Notes under the pieces: generated by a model | Database searches by the model: none | Told to the model about the DNA's origin: nothing | What the model saw: the letters and a program-made list of their open reading frames with translations, nothing else | Shown here: piece by piece, positions 44,844 through 54,785 of the stretch | Layout of the letters: every line of letters begins with the position of its first letter | How positions within the stretch are numbered: the first letter of the stretch is position 1 | From: Flavobacterium ardleyense | GTDB lineage: Bacteria > Bacteroidota > Bacteroidia > Flavobacteriales > Flavobacteriaceae | Direction of reading: 5' to 3' | DNA: 64,000 nt | NCBI RefSeq assembly: GCF_033547075.1 | Contig: NZ_CP137891.1 | Span: forward strand, 1,798,001 to 1,862,000 | Position numbers and translations under genes: made by a program

Positions 44844-47675
44844 CTACGCTAATTCCTTCTTTAAAAACTCTGCCGTATAACTCTTTTTGACCTTGGCAAC
44901 TTGCTCAGGAGTTCCTTTGGCGATAATCTGACCACCCTTTTGTCCACCTTCATAACCGACATCAATAATATAGTCGGCAAGTTTGATCACGTCCATATTA
45001 TGCTCGATAATTAAGATGGTATTGCCTCGATTGACCAGTCTTTCGATGACCTGCATCAAAATGCGAATATCCTCAAAATGCAGACCTGTGGTAGGTTCAT
45101 CAAGTATATAAATAGTGTTTCCAGTGTCTTTCTTAGAAAGTTCGGATGCCAACTTGATACGTTGCGCTTCGCCACCCGAAAGTGTCGTGCTCTGCTGTCC
45201 TAAAGTGATATACCCGAGGCCAACATCCTGAATCGTTTTGACTTTTCTATAAATCTTCGGAATATTTTCGAAAAATTCTACTGCTTCATCAACGGTCATA
45301 TTCAGAATATCCGAAACATTTTTTCCACGGTAGCGGATTTCCAACGTTTCTCTATTAAAACGTTTTCCGTAGCAGGTTTCACATTCGACATAAACGTCTG
45401 GAAGGAAGTTCATTTCGATAGTGCGAACTCCAGAGCCACCGCAAGTTTCGCAGCGTCCACCTTTCACGTTAAAACTAAAACGTCCTGCTTTGTACCCACG
45501 AATCATACTTTCGGAAGTCATTGCAAATAAATTGCGGACTTCGGTAAATACGTCGGTGTAGGTTGCTGGATTAGAGCGTGGTGTCCTTCCAATTGGTGTT
45601 TGATCAATCTCAATTACTTTGTCAAGAAATTCCAAACCTTCAATCTTTTTGTAAGGTTGAGGTTTCTTTACGCCATTAAAGTAATGAGCATTTAAAATTG
45701 GATATAACGTTCCATTAATAAGAGTTGACTTTCCACTTCCAGATACTCCAGTTACGCAAATCAACGTTCCTAATGGCAAGCTGATGCTCACATTTTTGAG
45801 GTTGTTTCCAGTAGCTCCGGTTAATTTTAAGAAATTTCCATTTCCCTTACGGCGCTCTTTTGGGACTTCAATTTCCAATTCGCCATTTAGATATTTCGCA
45901 GTGGTTGTATGTTCTTCAAGAAGTTGCGCTGGCGTTCCCTGACTTACAATTTGACCACCAAATTTTCCCGCCGCAGGACCTATATCAATCACATAATCGG
46001 CACGCAGAATCATATCTTTATCGTGTTCGACCACTAATACAGAATTTCCAATATCTCGAAGATTCTCTAGCGAGTGAATCAATTTCTCATTATCTCTTTG
46101 ATGCAAACCAATACTCGGCTCATCTAAAATATATAAAACTCCAACCAATTGTGATCCAATTTGAGTTGCAAGTCTGATACGTTGTGCTTCGCCACCCGAA
46201 AGTGTTTTGCTTCCGCGGGAAAGGGCGAGGTAATCAAGACCAACATTCATCAGGAAGGTGAGTCGGTCTCTAATTTCTTTTATAACTTCAGTAGCAATAC
46301 TTTTCTGTTTGTCAGTCAAATGATTTGTCAAATCTGCAAACCAAGCGGTAAGATCAGAAATATCCATATCGGATAATTCTGCGATGTTTAAGCCATTAAG
46401 TTTAAAGTAAAGCGACTCTTTTTGCAATCTCGTTCCGTGGCATTCAGGACAAGGAACGACGTCCATAAAGTCTTTTGCCCATCTTCTGATGCTAGTAGAA
46501 TCAGCAGTTTCGTATTGATTTTTTATAAAATTCGAAATTCCCTCAAATTCGATTTTATATTCCTTGGTAATTCCCAAAGTTTTGGATTCGACAGAGAACT
46601 TTTCTTTTCCTCCAAACAAAATCATATCAAGTGCATCCGATGGGATTTTTGAAATAGGGTCGGTCAATTTGAATTCGAATTTCTCTCCAATTGTTTCTAA
46701 TTGCTTGAAAATCCAAGAACTTTTATATTCGCCCAAGGGAGCAAATCCACCTTTGCTAATGCTAAGAGCCGGATTTGGCATTATCTTCTGAAGATTTATT
46801 TCGTTAACCGTTCCCAAACCATTACAATTCGGACAAGCACCTTTCGGACTGTTGAAAGAGAAGTTGTTTGGTTCTGGATTTTGATAGGAAATTCCCGAAG
46901 TCGGGCACATCAAATTTCTACTGAAGTAACGAACTTCATTTGTATCTTGATCGAGAATCATTAGCACATTTTCGCCTCGATGCATCGCAGTATTAATGCT
47001 TTCTTCCAGTCGCTTTGCGTTTTCTGGACTGTCATCGATAACCATTCGGTCAATGACGATTTCGATATCGTGAGTTTTATAACGATCGAGTTTCATTCCC
47101 GGGGTAATTTCGCGGATAGCGCCATTCACTCTCACTTTCAGATATCCTTGCTTGGCAATCTGAGCGAACAATTCGCCATAGTGTCCTTTACGAGCTCTAA
47201 TAATTGGCGCAAGAATATTAATTCGCTTGCCGTTGAAATTCTCAAAAATTAACGATCGGATTTGCTCATCGTTATAACTAACCATTTTTTCGCCAGTGAC
47301 ATAACTGTGAGCGTCACTAGCTCTTGCGTATAACAAACGTAGGAAATCGTAAATTTCGGTAATTGTTCCCACCGTAGATCGTGGACTCTTACTGGTGGTT
47401 TTCTGCTCAATTGCGATTACAGGCGAAAGCCCGTCAATTTTGTCAACGTCAGGACGTTCAAGTCCGCCCAAAAACTGACGCGCATAAGCAGAGAAAGTCT
47501 CAACATAACGGCGTTGTCCTTCGGCATAAATTGTATCAAAAGCGAGGGATGATTTTCCTGATCCTGACAGTCCTGTAATAACTACGAGCTGCTCACGAGG
47601 AATAGAAACATCAATATTTTTGAGATTGTGGACGCGAGCGCCTTGTACATCTATAGTATTTGTGGTGTCTTGCAT
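44844..47675 (-). CDS. uvrA: UvrA, excinuclease ABC subunit A
   Basis: DNA damage-recognition ATPase of nucleotide excision repair. The 943-residue protein has two ABC cassettes. Walker A of the first is [13 protein letters not shown] near residue 33, with [20 protein letters not shown] after it; the second is [15 protein letters not shown] near 640. ABC signatures are [20 protein letters not shown] and [20 protein letters not shown]. Zinc-module cysteines occur in [15 protein letters not shown] and [16 protein letters not shown]. Length and order are normal. The gene is monocistronic. A -7 element precedes it and a terminator follows. Confidence 0.98.
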   Translation of the reverse strand: MQDTTNTIDVQGARVHNLKNIDVSIPREQLVVITGLSGSGKSSLAFDTIYAEGQRRYVETFSAYARQFLGGLERPDVDKIDGLSPVIAIEQKTTSKSPRSTVGTITEIYDFLRLLYARASDAHSYVTGEKMVSYNDEQIRSLIFENFNGKRINILAPIIRARKGHYGELFAQIAKQGYLKVRVNGAIREITPGMKLDRYKTHDIEIVIDRMVIDDSPENAKRLEESINTAMHRGENVLMILDQDTNEVRYFSRNLMCPTSGISYQNPEPNNFSFNSPKGACPNCNGLGTVNEINLQKIMPNPALSISKGGFAPLGEYKSSWIFKQLETIGEKFEFKLTDPISKIPSDALDMILFGGKEKFSVESKTLGITKEYKIEFEGISNFIKNQYETADSTSIRRWAKDFMDVVPCPECHGTRLQKESLYFKLNGLNIAELSDMDISDLTAWFADLTNHLTDKQKSIATEVIKEIRDRLTFLMNVGLDYLALSRGSKTLSGGEAQRIRLATQIGSQLVGVLYILDEPSIGLHQRDNEKLIHSLENLRDIGNSVLVVEHDKDMILRADYVIDIGPAAGKFGGQIVSQGTPAQLLEEHTTTAKYLNGELEIEVPKERRKGNGNFLKLTGATGNNLKNVSISLPLGTLICVTGVSGSGKSTLINGTLYPILNAHYFNGVKKPQPYKKIEGLEFLDKVIEIDQTPIGRTPRSNPATYTDVFTEVRNLFAMTSESMIRGYKAGRFSFNVKGGRCETCGGSGVRTIEMNFLPDVYVECETCYGKRFNRETLEIRYRGKNVSDILNMTVDEAVEFFENIPKIYRKVKTIQDVGLGYITLGQQSTTLSGGEAQRIKLASELSKKDTGNTIYILDEPTTGLHFEDIRILMQVIERLVNRGNTILIIEHNMDVIKLADYIIDVGYEGGQKGGQIIAKGTPEQVAKVKKSYTAEFLKKELA

Positions 47676-47692
47676 AGAAAATTTTGAAAGTA

Positions 47693-47700
47693 CAAAGATA
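47693..47700 (-). promoter_or_regulatory. -7 element of uvrA
   Basis: On the minus strand TATCTTTG matches the -7 consensus and is followed by TACTTTCAAAA, 17 bases before the uvrA ATG. The same TTTGTACTTTCAAAA string follows the -7 element of the acyltransferase gene at 53154-53161. Confidence 0.55.
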
Positions 47701-47816
47701 CTTCTTTAATGACCTATTAGAGAGGAACAAATTTCTAAGAATATGTTAAAGAATTAGCGCAACTTGTTGAACTTCGGATGTAAAGTAAAGTCAATTCTAA
47801 CAAAAATGGTAGTAAT

Positions 47817-48410
47817 TTATTCGGCATTTAATTCAATCCATTTTTGATCCACTGAGTTCCGTAATTCTTCGAAAAATTCGAAAAACTCCCCTTCGTATTC
47901 GTCATAAAATTCCTCCAATTCCTCAGGAGCGAACTGCATTTTTGATACTAATTTTGTGCGTCTATCCATTTGAAACAATATTTCAGAAATTCCACCGATT
48001 GTCGCATAAGTTGTCAGCCAATCTTGTTTGCGCATTATTGGCAGAATTTTCTCAATTCGTTCTGGCATCCATTCTAAGTTTTTTTCGAGTAAATCATAAA
48101 ACTGATGATTGTGTTCTTGAAGTGGAACTGAACTATATTTTGACCAATTTCGAGCTAGAAAATGATCATAAAAAACATCGAGAATTACGCCCGCATAGTG
48201 ATGGTAGCGAGAATGTAGTCGCTTGGTGCCAATCCTGAAAATTGGGTGAGCGTCAGTAAATGTGTCGATATGTCGGTGTAGTAGAATTCCTTTTTGTACT
48301 TCAGGGTCAAAATCGGTGTAATTGTTTCCTCGAACGCTATCGGCGATAAAATTTCCGATTTTAACTTTGTCGTTGTTTTGCGATAAGAAGATATGGGCGA
48401 GGAAGTTCAT
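47817..48410 (-). CDS. Acyl carrier protein phosphodiesterase (AcpH-like)
   Basis: A 197-residue HD-like phosphodiesterase that removes the 4'-phosphopantetheine arm from acyl carrier protein. The N-terminus MNFLAHIFLSQNNDKVKIGN with FIADSVRG is the AcpH hallmark. LLHRHIDTFTDAHPIFR carries the metal-binding His/Asp, and RYHHYAGVILDVFYDHFLA is the second signature. Length matches E. coli AcpH (193). It is the first gene before uvrA in the same direction but more than 100 bases away, with a uvrA promoter between. Confidence 0.92.
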   Translation of the reverse strand: MNFLAHIFLSQNNDKVKIGNFIADSVRGNNYTDFDPEVQKGILLHRHIDTFTDAHPIFRIGTKRLHSRYHHYAGVILDVFYDHFLARNWSKYSSVPLQEHNHQFYDLLEKNLEWMPERIEKILPIMRKQDWLTTYATIGGISEILFQMDRRTKLVSKMQFAPEELEEFYDEYEGEFFEFFEELRNSVDQKWIELNAE

Positions 48411-48418
48411 ACGAGGAA

Positions 48419-48455
48419 ATTTAAAGATTTAAAGATTTAAAGATTTAAAGATTGA
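48419..48455. repeat. 8-base tandem repeat ATTTAAAG
   Basis: Four perfect copies of ATTTAAAG from 48419 to 48450 and a fifth partial copy (ATTGA). It lies directly upstream of the AcpH start codon on the minus strand, so it would form the leader or promoter of that gene. Confidence 0.85.
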
Positions 48456-49133
48456 AAAAATCTAAATAAAGAAAAGATCTAAATAATTGAATAATCTAAA
48501 AAATCAAAATTAAAATTTTGCGAAGTGGAAATTTACAACATCTTTTTTTGAAAGTTGGATTTTCAAATAAAAAAGGTTGGATTCTTCATTAGGATGTAGT
48601 TTGATTAACTTTATGCAGTATTTCAAAATCTAATTCACATTTAAGATAAAAAAGGAAATTAAAACGTCTTCATTAGTGGAGATGTAAGATAAATATATTG
48701 GATTAATTGGGACAAAAGAACGTGATAAATATGAATGAAAACTTCAACGGTTTATTTCGAAAAATGCCCACAGATCAACGCCTTGATTGAAACTGATAAC
48801 TTCAGAAGTGGACAAATCCCATCTTAATACATCCAGCATAAATTCGGCGAAAGCCAAAAGATTTTGAAATGGAAAGATCTAAATAATCAAAAAAAGCAAA
48901 ATTAAATGTTTGACAAAGATTGATTGAGAATAGCTTTCCTAACCTTGAATTAGTGGTTTTGTAAATAGAAATTCTAAATCTCTAAAGAATGCTTGTTTTA
49001 CTTTCGCTCAGAATTATAGCTAATAGAGGTAATTACAATTGCTGCTCATCCGTAAATTATGCTAATTATCCATTGATTGCTAGTATTTTATCAAATAGTG
49101 CGTTAAATAATATGCTATTGATACCGCAAGGAT
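48456..49133. other. Gene-free stretch between acpH and the phosphohexomutase gene
   Basis: About 680 AT-rich bases without a supported gene. A 69-codon extension upstream of the mutase start (48989-49195) is open but has no family resemblance and encloses a promoter. Around 48790-48860 the phrases ACTTCAGAAGTGGACAAATC and AATTCGGCGAAAGCC occur. A similar ACTTCGGAAGTGGCGAAATC occurs near 61716, upstream of icmF. Confidence 0.6.
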
Positions 49134-49141
49134 TATATTTG
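49134..49141 (+). promoter_or_regulatory. -7 element of the phosphohexomutase gene
   Basis: TATATTTG matches TAnnTTTG, 55 bases before the ATG at 49196. It lies within the longer frame from 48989 and supports the 49196 start. The -33 TTG at 49118 is closer than usual. Confidence 0.5.
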
Positions 49142-49195
49142 CAACTCGGAGAATATCGCTACTATTGGCGCATCAAAATTAACGGTTTTAAATTT

Positions 49196-50584
49196 ATGAC
49201 TTTAATCAAATCTATTTCGGGAATTCGTGGTACAATTGGAGGAAAAACGGGTGATAATCTAACGCCTTTGGATGCAGTAAAATTCGCTGCTGCTTACGGA
49301 ACCTGGTTAAAAGGATATTCAGGAAAAGAAAATTTGAAAGTCGTAATTGGTCGTGACGCTAGAATTTCTGGCCCAATGATTCACAATCTAGTGATGCAAA
49401 CGCTGGTAGGATTGGGAATTGATGTGATTGACTTAGGTCTTTCGACAACTCCAACGGTAGAAATTGCCGTTCTGCTTGAGAATGCTGATGGTGGAATTAT
49501 TCTAACTGCTTCGCACAATCCAAAACAATGGAATGCACTGAAATTGTTGAACGAAAAAGGTGAATTTTTAAATGGAGTAGAAGGTTCAAAAATTCTTGAT
49601 ATCGCAGAAGCAGAAGGTTTTGACTTTGCTGATGTTGATAATCTGGGTGAAATCACCGAAAATGATGCCTATATGGATATTCATATCGATGAGGTATTGG
49701 CAATGGATCTAGTAGATGTAGATGCTGTAAAAGCGGCTGGTTTTAAAGTAGTTGTTGATGGTGTAAACTCTTCGGGCGGTGTAATTGTTCCGAAACTTCT
49801 TGAACTTATGGGAGTGGAAGTAGTGAAATTATACTGTGAACCAACAGGACATTTTCCTCACAATCCAGAACCTCTGAAGGAACATCTTACAGACATCAGC
49901 AAACTTGTTGTAGAAGAAAAAGCAGATTTAGGAATTGTGGTAGATCCAGATGTGGACAGACTTGCTTTTATTTGTGAAGACGGCGAAATGTTTGGTGAAG
50001 AATATACACTTGTGGCGGTTGCCGACTATGTATTGAGCAAAACACCTGGAAATACGGTTAGTAATATGTCATCTTCGAGAGCTTTGCGTGATGTGACCAA
50101 CAAACATAACGGAACTTACGAAGCTTCGGCAGTAGGAGAAGTGAATGTGGTTGAGTTGATGAAGAAGAATAATGCGGTAATTGGTGGAGAAGGCAATGGT
50201 GGAATTATTTACCCAACTTCTCACTACGGACGCGACAGTATGGTGGGAATTGCATTATTCCTAACCCATTTGGCAAACAAGAAAATGAAAGTTTCAGAAT
50301 TGCGTGCTTCGTATCCTGAATACTATATGAGTAAAAATAAAATCGAATTGACTCCGCAAATCGATGTTGATGCTATTTTGGAAGCGATGACCGATCATTA
50401 TAAATCTGAAGAAATTCAGACAATTGACGGCGTAAAAATCGACTTCGCAGAAAATTGGGTACATTTGCGAAAATCAAATACTGAACCAATCATCAGAATT
50501 TATACAGAAGCTGCTACACAGCAGATTGCTGATGATCTAGCTCAGAAAATTATAAACGAAATTAAAGAGATTGCAGGAATCTAA
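49196..50584 (+). CDS. glmM: Phosphoglucosamine mutase / phosphohexomutase (GlmM-like)
   Basis: A 462-residue alpha-D-phosphohexomutase converting glucosamine-6-P to glucosamine-1-P for peptidoglycan and lipopolysaccharide, or acting on mannose/glucose phosphates. ATG at 49196 begins TLIKSISGIRGTIGG, the normal family start. Active-site phosphoserine lies in TASHNPKQWNALKLLN, the metal loop is DPDVDRLAF, the sugar loop is GEGNGGIIYP, and the phosphate loop is LRKSNTEPIIRIYTE. All four domains are present. The choice between GlmM and phosphomannomutase is not certain; GlmM is usual for this Bacteroidota type. Confidence 0.85.
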   Translation: MTLIKSISGIRGTIGGKTGDNLTPLDAVKFAAAYGTWLKGYSGKENLKVVIGRDARISGPMIHNLVMQTLVGLGIDVIDLGLSTTPTVEIAVLLENADGGIILTASHNPKQWNALKLLNEKGEFLNGVEGSKILDIAEAEGFDFADVDNLGEITENDAYMDIHIDEVLAMDLVDVDAVKAAGFKVVVDGVNSSGGVIVPKLLELMGVEVVKLYCEPTGHFPHNPEPLKEHLTDISKLVVEEKADLGIVVDPDVDRLAFICEDGEMFGEEYTLVAVADYVLSKTPGNTVSNMSSSRALRDVTNKHNGTYEASAVGEVNVVELMKKNNAVIGGEGNGGIIYPTSHYGRDSMVGIALFLTHLANKKMKVSELRASYPEYYMSKNKIELTPQIDVDAILEAMTDHYKSEEIQTIDGVKIDFAENWVHLRKSNTEPIIRIYTEAATQQIADDLAQKIINEIKEIAGI

Positions 50585-50635
50585 TTGGATTTCTATAAAC
50601 TTATATAAGCTGTTTTTTAAATAAAATATACTAAA

Positions 50636-52132
50636 ATGATAGACACAATTCCACATACAATTTCTACTGAATTGGAAAAATACTTTGCTCCTTTTAGAGA
50701 AAATATAATTGGTATTGATCAAGATTTTGAATCGCCTTATGGGACGAAGAAAATTACCTATACAGACTGGACTGCAAGCGGAAGACTTTATCGTCCGATT
50801 GAAGAAAAGCTGATGAATGAATTTGGACCTTTTGTGGCTAATACTCATACCGAAACTACAATTTCTGGTACTGCAATGACGATGGCATATAATCAGGCAA
50901 AGCACATTATTAAGAAGCACGTGAATGCTAATCAAGATGATGTATTGATTAATACCGGAACTGGAATGACCGGAGCCATAAATAAGTTTCAGAGAATTCT
51001 GGGATTAAAAGTTCCCGAAAATATTAAAGCGTTTGTAACTATTCCCGAAGAAGACAGGCCAGTCGTGTTTATTTCGCACATGGAACACCATTCAAATCAA
51101 ACAACGTGGTTGGAGACGATTGCGATTGTAGAAATTATTCCGCAGACCGAGTGTGGATTGATTTGCCTTGACGGATTTAAAGATTTATTGGAGCAATACA
51201 AAGATCGAACAGTAAAAATTGCATCGGTTACTTCATGCAGCAATGTTACAGGAATTAGAAGTCCATATCATACAATTGCCAAAATGATTCACGAATACAA
51301 TGGAGTTTGCTTTGTAGATTTTGCGTGTTCTGCGCCTTACGTTTCTATAAATATGCATCCTGAAGATGAATCTGAAAGTCTTGACGCAGTGTTCTTTTCA
51401 CCACACAAATTTTTGGGTGGACCGGGAACATCAGGAGTTTTGATTTTTAATAAAAAACTATACCGTAATATGATTCCAGATTGTCCTGGAGGTGGCACTG
51501 TAAGTTGGACAAATCCATGGGGAGAGCACAAATACATTACAAATATCGAAGATCGGGAAGATGGTGGGACTCCAGGTTTCTTGCAGGTTATCAAAACTGC
51601 GCTTGCTGTTCAACTAAAAGAAAAAATGGGAGTCGATAATATTCTTAAAAGAGAGCACGAACTTTTAGAATATCTTTTTGCTGAATTTGATGATGTAGAG
51701 AATTTACATATTTTGGCCAATCAGCATCAAGATCGTTTGGGTGTTGTTTCTTTTTATATAGACAAATTGCACTTTAACTTGGGCGTAAAAATGCTTAATG
51801 ATCGTTTCGGAATTCAGACACGTGGAGGTTGCAGTTGCGCTGGCACGTACGGACACTTTTTATTACACGTAGATCAAGCAACTTCAAATGCACTGACCGA
51901 AAGAATCACTTTAGGGGATTTGCTGGATAAACCGGGATGGATTAGAATGTCTATTCACCCAACCACCACAAATGACGAAATTGCTTTTGTTTGCGATAGC
52001 ATAAAAAAACTTGCAGAAAACCATAAGGAATGGGCATTAGATTATAATTATAACAAAGACACGAACGAATTTATTCATAAAGATGCAATTAATAATGAGC
52101 GTCAGATGGTTGCAGATTGGTTTGCCAACTAA
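50636..52132 (+). CDS. Class V aminotransferase-fold PLP enzyme
   Basis: A 498-residue fold-type I PLP enzyme related to cysteine desulfurases and SufS-like proteins. The Schiff-base lysine lies in FSPHKFLGGPGTSGVL. The substrate/PLP region includes EDRPVVFISHMEHHSNQTTW and CFVDFACSAPYVSINMH. IQTRGGCSCAGTYGHFLL near the C-terminus contains a cysteine pair reminiscent of the desulfurase active-site loop. It is about 80-100 residues longer than IscS/SufS, because of an N-terminal segment beginning EKYFAPFRENIIG. Desulfurase and selenocysteine-lyase are possible activities. It lies 51 bases after the mutase gene and may be cotranscribed. Confidence 0.8.
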   Translation: MIDTIPHTISTELEKYFAPFRENIIGIDQDFESPYGTKKITYTDWTASGRLYRPIEEKLMNEFGPFVANTHTETTISGTAMTMAYNQAKHIIKKHVNANQDDVLINTGTGMTGAINKFQRILGLKVPENIKAFVTIPEEDRPVVFISHMEHHSNQTTWLETIAIVEIIPQTECGLICLDGFKDLLEQYKDRTVKIASVTSCSNVTGIRSPYHTIAKMIHEYNGVCFVDFACSAPYVSINMHPEDESESLDAVFFSPHKFLGGPGTSGVLIFNKKLYRNMIPDCPGGGTVSWTNPWGEHKYITNIEDREDGGTPGFLQVIKTALAVQLKEKMGVDNILKREHELLEYLFAEFDDVENLHILANQHQDRLGVVSFYIDKLHFNLGVKMLNDRFGIQTRGGCSCAGTYGHFLLHVDQATSNALTERITLGDLLDKPGWIRMSIHPTTTNDEIAFVCDSIKKLAENHKEWALDYNYNKDTNEFIHKDAINNERQMVADWFAN

Positions 52133-52185
52133 TTAATTCCTAAAAGAGCAAATTCTTAATATTTGGTCGCGCCATTATAATTAAT

Positions 52186-52226
52186 AAAAAATCCCTTTTG
52201 AGCAGATAGTTCAAAAGGGATTTTTT
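52186..52226. terminator. Bidirectional terminator between convergent genes
   Basis: Perfect 16-base arms (52186-52201 and 52211-52226) around a 9-base loop. A-rich left and T-rich right flanks allow termination from both the PLP enzyme gene and the acyltransferase gene. Confidence 0.9.
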
Positions 52227-52263
52227 ATTTTACTTCAAGAGTATTAATAAATACATAAGCTGA

Positions 52264-53133
52264 TTAACGCGTAGTCTTCCATCGTTTATGGGTCCATAAA
52301 TAAAATTCAGGTGCTTCGATAATTTGCTTTTCAACTCGGTGCATAAATTCATCAGATATCTCAAAATCAGCAACTAGTCGAGGATTCTCCGCTAATTCTT
52401 CAAAGGTAGCTTCGTAATATCCTCTTTTAATTTTCTTTACTTTTAGAAAAATCACATTCATATCAAATTTCTTAGCAATAGTTTCTGCGCCCGTGTGTGT
52501 GGGCGTATCAACTCCGAGGAAGGTGGTCCAATGCGCTATTTTACTAGCTTTTGGCGATTGATCGCTTGCAAAACCATATACTGCTCTAATGCCTTCTTTT
52601 TCGTTTGCGGCAATGGTAGGATAGGTTTCTTTTGTCGTGATTAAAAACGCTTCGAATTTTGATCTAATTGCGCGAACTTGCTTATCAAAATAGGGATTTG
52701 CAATTTTTTTATAAATAGCAAAACCTTTGAAATTTGTGTAGTAATTCATCGAAATCAACCATTCGTAACTAGCGTAATGCGAACAAAACATTGCAATGCT
52801 TTTCCCGCGCTTTTCCATATCCAAATAGAAATCGATATTTGTAAATTTAAATCTCTTTTTAATTTCCTTTTCAGAAATGCTCATCGTTTTGATCATTTCC
52901 ATAAAAATATCGCACAGATGATGGTAAGATTTCTTTTCGATAAGCAAACGTTCAGCTTCCGATTTTTCTGGAAAAGCCATTCTTAGATTCTGACGAACCA
53001 CCGATTTTCTATACCCTATTAATTTATAAACGATGATATAAAAAAAATCCGAAACGAAGTATAGCAGTTTAAAAGGTAAAATGGAAATTAGCCAAATAAG
53101 TGGATAGAAAAGTATAAAAAACAGTAATTGCAT
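52264..53133 (-). CDS. LpxL/HtrB-like lysophospholipid or lipid A acyltransferase
   Basis: A 289-residue inner-membrane acyltransferase. The N-terminus is hydrophobic (FFILFYPLIWLISILPFKLL). The catalytic H-x4-D/E motif is His119 to Glu124 in FCSHYASYEW. KMFRVL-type binding is represented by GFAIYKKIANPYFDKQVR and GFASDQSPKASKIAHWTTFL, typical of the LpxL/M clan. It would add a secondary acyl chain to lipid A on the cytoplasmic leaflet. Exact acceptor is not determined. A -7 element lies 21 bases upstream. Confidence 0.88.
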   Translation of the reverse strand: MQLLFFILFYPLIWLISILPFKLLYFVSDFFYIIVYKLIGYRKSVVRQNLRMAFPEKSEAERLLIEKKSYHHLCDIFMEMIKTMSISEKEIKKRFKFTNIDFYLDMEKRGKSIAMFCSHYASYEWLISMNYYTNFKGFAIYKKIANPYFDKQVRAIRSKFEAFLITTKETYPTIAANEKEGIRAVYGFASDQSPKASKIAHWTTFLGVDTPTHTGAETIAKKFDMNVIFLKVKKIKRGYYEATFEELAENPRLVADFEISDEFMHRVEKQIIEAPEFYLWTHKRWKTTR

Positions 53134-53153
53134 CTAGTCAAGTTTTGAAAGTA

Positions 53154-53161
53154 CAAATATA
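53154..53161 (-). promoter_or_regulatory. -7 element of the acyltransferase gene
   Basis: On the minus strand TATATTTG is a perfect TAnnTTTG match, followed by TACTTTCAAAA as in the uvrA leader. Confidence 0.5.
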
Positions 53162-53245
53162 CGCTTAAAACCAAATTTAGATAGCAGTCGATGCCAAAAG
53201 CTGTACGAAGATGTTTAATTTTACTTTTCACTTTTTAAAAACAGT

Positions 53246-53887
53246 ATGGATTTAGTTTTAATAGTTATTATTGCCGCCAATGCATTATTCAGTTTTAAGG
53301 GATTTGGAGATATGGCATTTTTCCGAAAATATGAATTTCATATCGCTTCCATCAGAAATGGGGAGCAGTATAGAATGTTTTCCTCGGCATTCTTGCACGC
53401 AGATATTGGTCACTTGGCTTTTAATATGCTGACTTTGTATTTCTTTGCACCAGTAGTCTTGATGTACACAAATGCATTTTCGTTTATATTGGTCTATTTT
53501 GGAAGTCTTATTTGCGGAAGCTTGTTGACATTATATTTACACAAAGACGATCTAAACTACCGAGCAATTGGAGCTTCGGGAGCAGTAATTGGAGTTTTAT
53601 ATTCGGCGATCTTGCTTCAACCGGAGATGAATTTGTATTTATTCTTTATTCCGATCCCGATTCCTGCCTATATTTTCGGAATCGGATATTTGCTTTATTC
53701 TCTTTACGGAATGCGTGCCAAGCGGGATAATATTGGGCATACCGCTCACTTTGGAGGAGCAATTGGAGGTTATGCAATTACCTTGGCAAAATTTCCAGAG
53801 ATGTTTACAGAGAATATTTTTATGGTGGTAATTCTTGCCATTCCTATTATCATTTTGGGTGTGATGGCCAAGATGAAAAAGATTTAG
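53246..53887 (+). CDS. Rhomboid-family intramembrane serine protease
   Basis: A 213-residue polytopic protease with about six membrane helices. Catalytic Ser111 lies in AIGASGAVIG and the histidine partner His168 in IGHTAHFGGAIGGY. The conserved SSAFLHADIGHLAFNMLTLY block with His51 and Asn60 forms the oxyanion and structural part of helix 2. This is the compact bacterial type without extra domains. Substrate is not known. It is separated from the SIMPL gene by about 50 bases and may share its transcript. Confidence 0.93.
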   Translation: MDLVLIVIIAANALFSFKGFGDMAFFRKYEFHIASIRNGEQYRMFSSAFLHADIGHLAFNMLTLYFFAPVVLMYTNAFSFILVYFGSLICGSLLTLYLHKDDLNYRAIGASGAVIGVLYSAILLQPEMNLYLFFIPIPIPAYIFGIGYLLYSLYGMRAKRDNIGHTAHFGGAIGGYAITLAKFPEMFTENIFMVVILAIPIIILGVMAKMKKI

Positions 53888-53936
53888 TGGCACAACTTTT
53901 GAAAAGTACGCTAACTCAAAACTAAAAATTTAAATT

Positions 53937-54635
53937 ATGAAAAAGTCATTCCTTATACTAGCTGTGGTTGCAATGTGCACTATCACGCCATCACAAGCGC
54001 AAGAATTAATTCCGCCAGCTCAGATTACTGTTTCAGGAGAAGGCAAAGTTAAAGTAGAGCCAGATCAGGCTTTCATTTCTATTTCTGTAGAAAATAAAGG
54101 TAGCGATGCAACTTCTGTAAAGAAAGAGAATGATAAAACGGTTGCTGAAGTTATCAAGGCAATCAAAGATTTAAAACTTCCAAAAGAGGATGTGCAGACA
54201 AAACGTGTTTCTTTGAGTTCGCCTTACGATTATGACAAAAAGAAATACAATTACGTGGCTACTCAAACCATCGAAATTTTGCTGAGAGACTTATCAAAGT
54301 ATGATATGGTTATGGAGAAGCTAGTAAATGCAGGTGTAAATACGATTGGAACTGTTGATTTTAGATCATCAAAATTGGCTGAATACCAATCGCAGGCTAG
54401 AAAGTTGGCGATGAAAGAAGCGCAATTGAAAGCTAATGACTACGTTTCAGTTTTAGGACAGAAAGTTGGAGCAGCGATTATGATTAGTGATAATTCACAA
54501 CCTAATTACCCTCGACCAATGATGTATAGCTCAATGGCAAAAGGTGCTGCAAGTAGCGATATGCCAAGAGAAACCATCGCGATTGGAGAAATTGATGTGA
54601 CTGCGAATGTTACGGTAAGTTTTAAATTAAACTAG
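53937..54635 (+). CDS. SIMPL-domain secreted protein
   Basis: A 232-residue secreted protein. The signal peptide (KKSFLILAVVAMCTITPSQA) ends before Gln22. The SIMPL/DUF541 domain covers most of the rest: ITVSGEGKVKVEPDQAFISI at the start, DVQTKRVSLSSPYDYDKKKY in the middle, then RKLAMKEAQLKANDYVSVLG and IDVTANVTVSFKL at the end. Members of this family form periplasmic or outer-membrane oligomers, and some affect stress resistance or bind signalling molecules. Function here is open. A terminator follows. Confidence 0.88.
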   Translation: MKKSFLILAVVAMCTITPSQAQELIPPAQITVSGEGKVKVEPDQAFISISVENKGSDATSVKKENDKTVAEVIKAIKDLKLPKEDVQTKRVSLSSPYDYDKKKYNYVATQTIEILLRDLSKYDMVMEKLVNAGVNTIGTVDFRSSKLAEYQSQARKLAMKEAQLKANDYVSVLGQKVGAAIMISDNSQPNYPRPMMYSSMAKGAASSDMPRETIAIGEIDVTANVTVSFKLN

Positions 54636-54662
54636 AAAATTTATTTTAAAAAAATATTAATT

Positions 54663-54697
54663 TCTCTTTCGGCAAAAGCTGAAAGGGATTTTTTTTT
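54663..54697 (+). terminator. Terminator after the SIMPL gene
   Basis: An 11-base stem with two G-T pairs (54663-54673 with 54678-54688), loop AAAA, and nine T residues directly after it. Confidence 0.85.
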
Positions 54698-54733
54698 GTT
54701 CAATTTCTGAAAATATATTTTTCAAAAAGCATT

Positions 54734-54764
54734 TTGCAGATTCTGAAATCATTTTTTATCTTTA
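54734..54764 (+). promoter_or_regulatory. Promoter of the SRAP gene
   Basis: TTG (54734-54736), a 20-base spacer and TATCTTTA (54757-54764) give a near-consensus Bacteroidota promoter, 21 bases before the ATG. Confidence 0.6.
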
Positions 54765-54785
54765 GAAATATAAGCAGTTAACAAC

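Noticed and set aside
48419..48455. Possible CRISPR-like array
   Set aside because: The repeat unit is eight bases with no spacers; it is a simple tandem repeat. No other regular repeat-spacer pattern was seen in the window.
48989..49195. A 69-residue N-terminal extension of the phosphohexomutase
   Set aside because: The extension has no homology-like features, and a -7 element lies inside it; the family start is at 49196.
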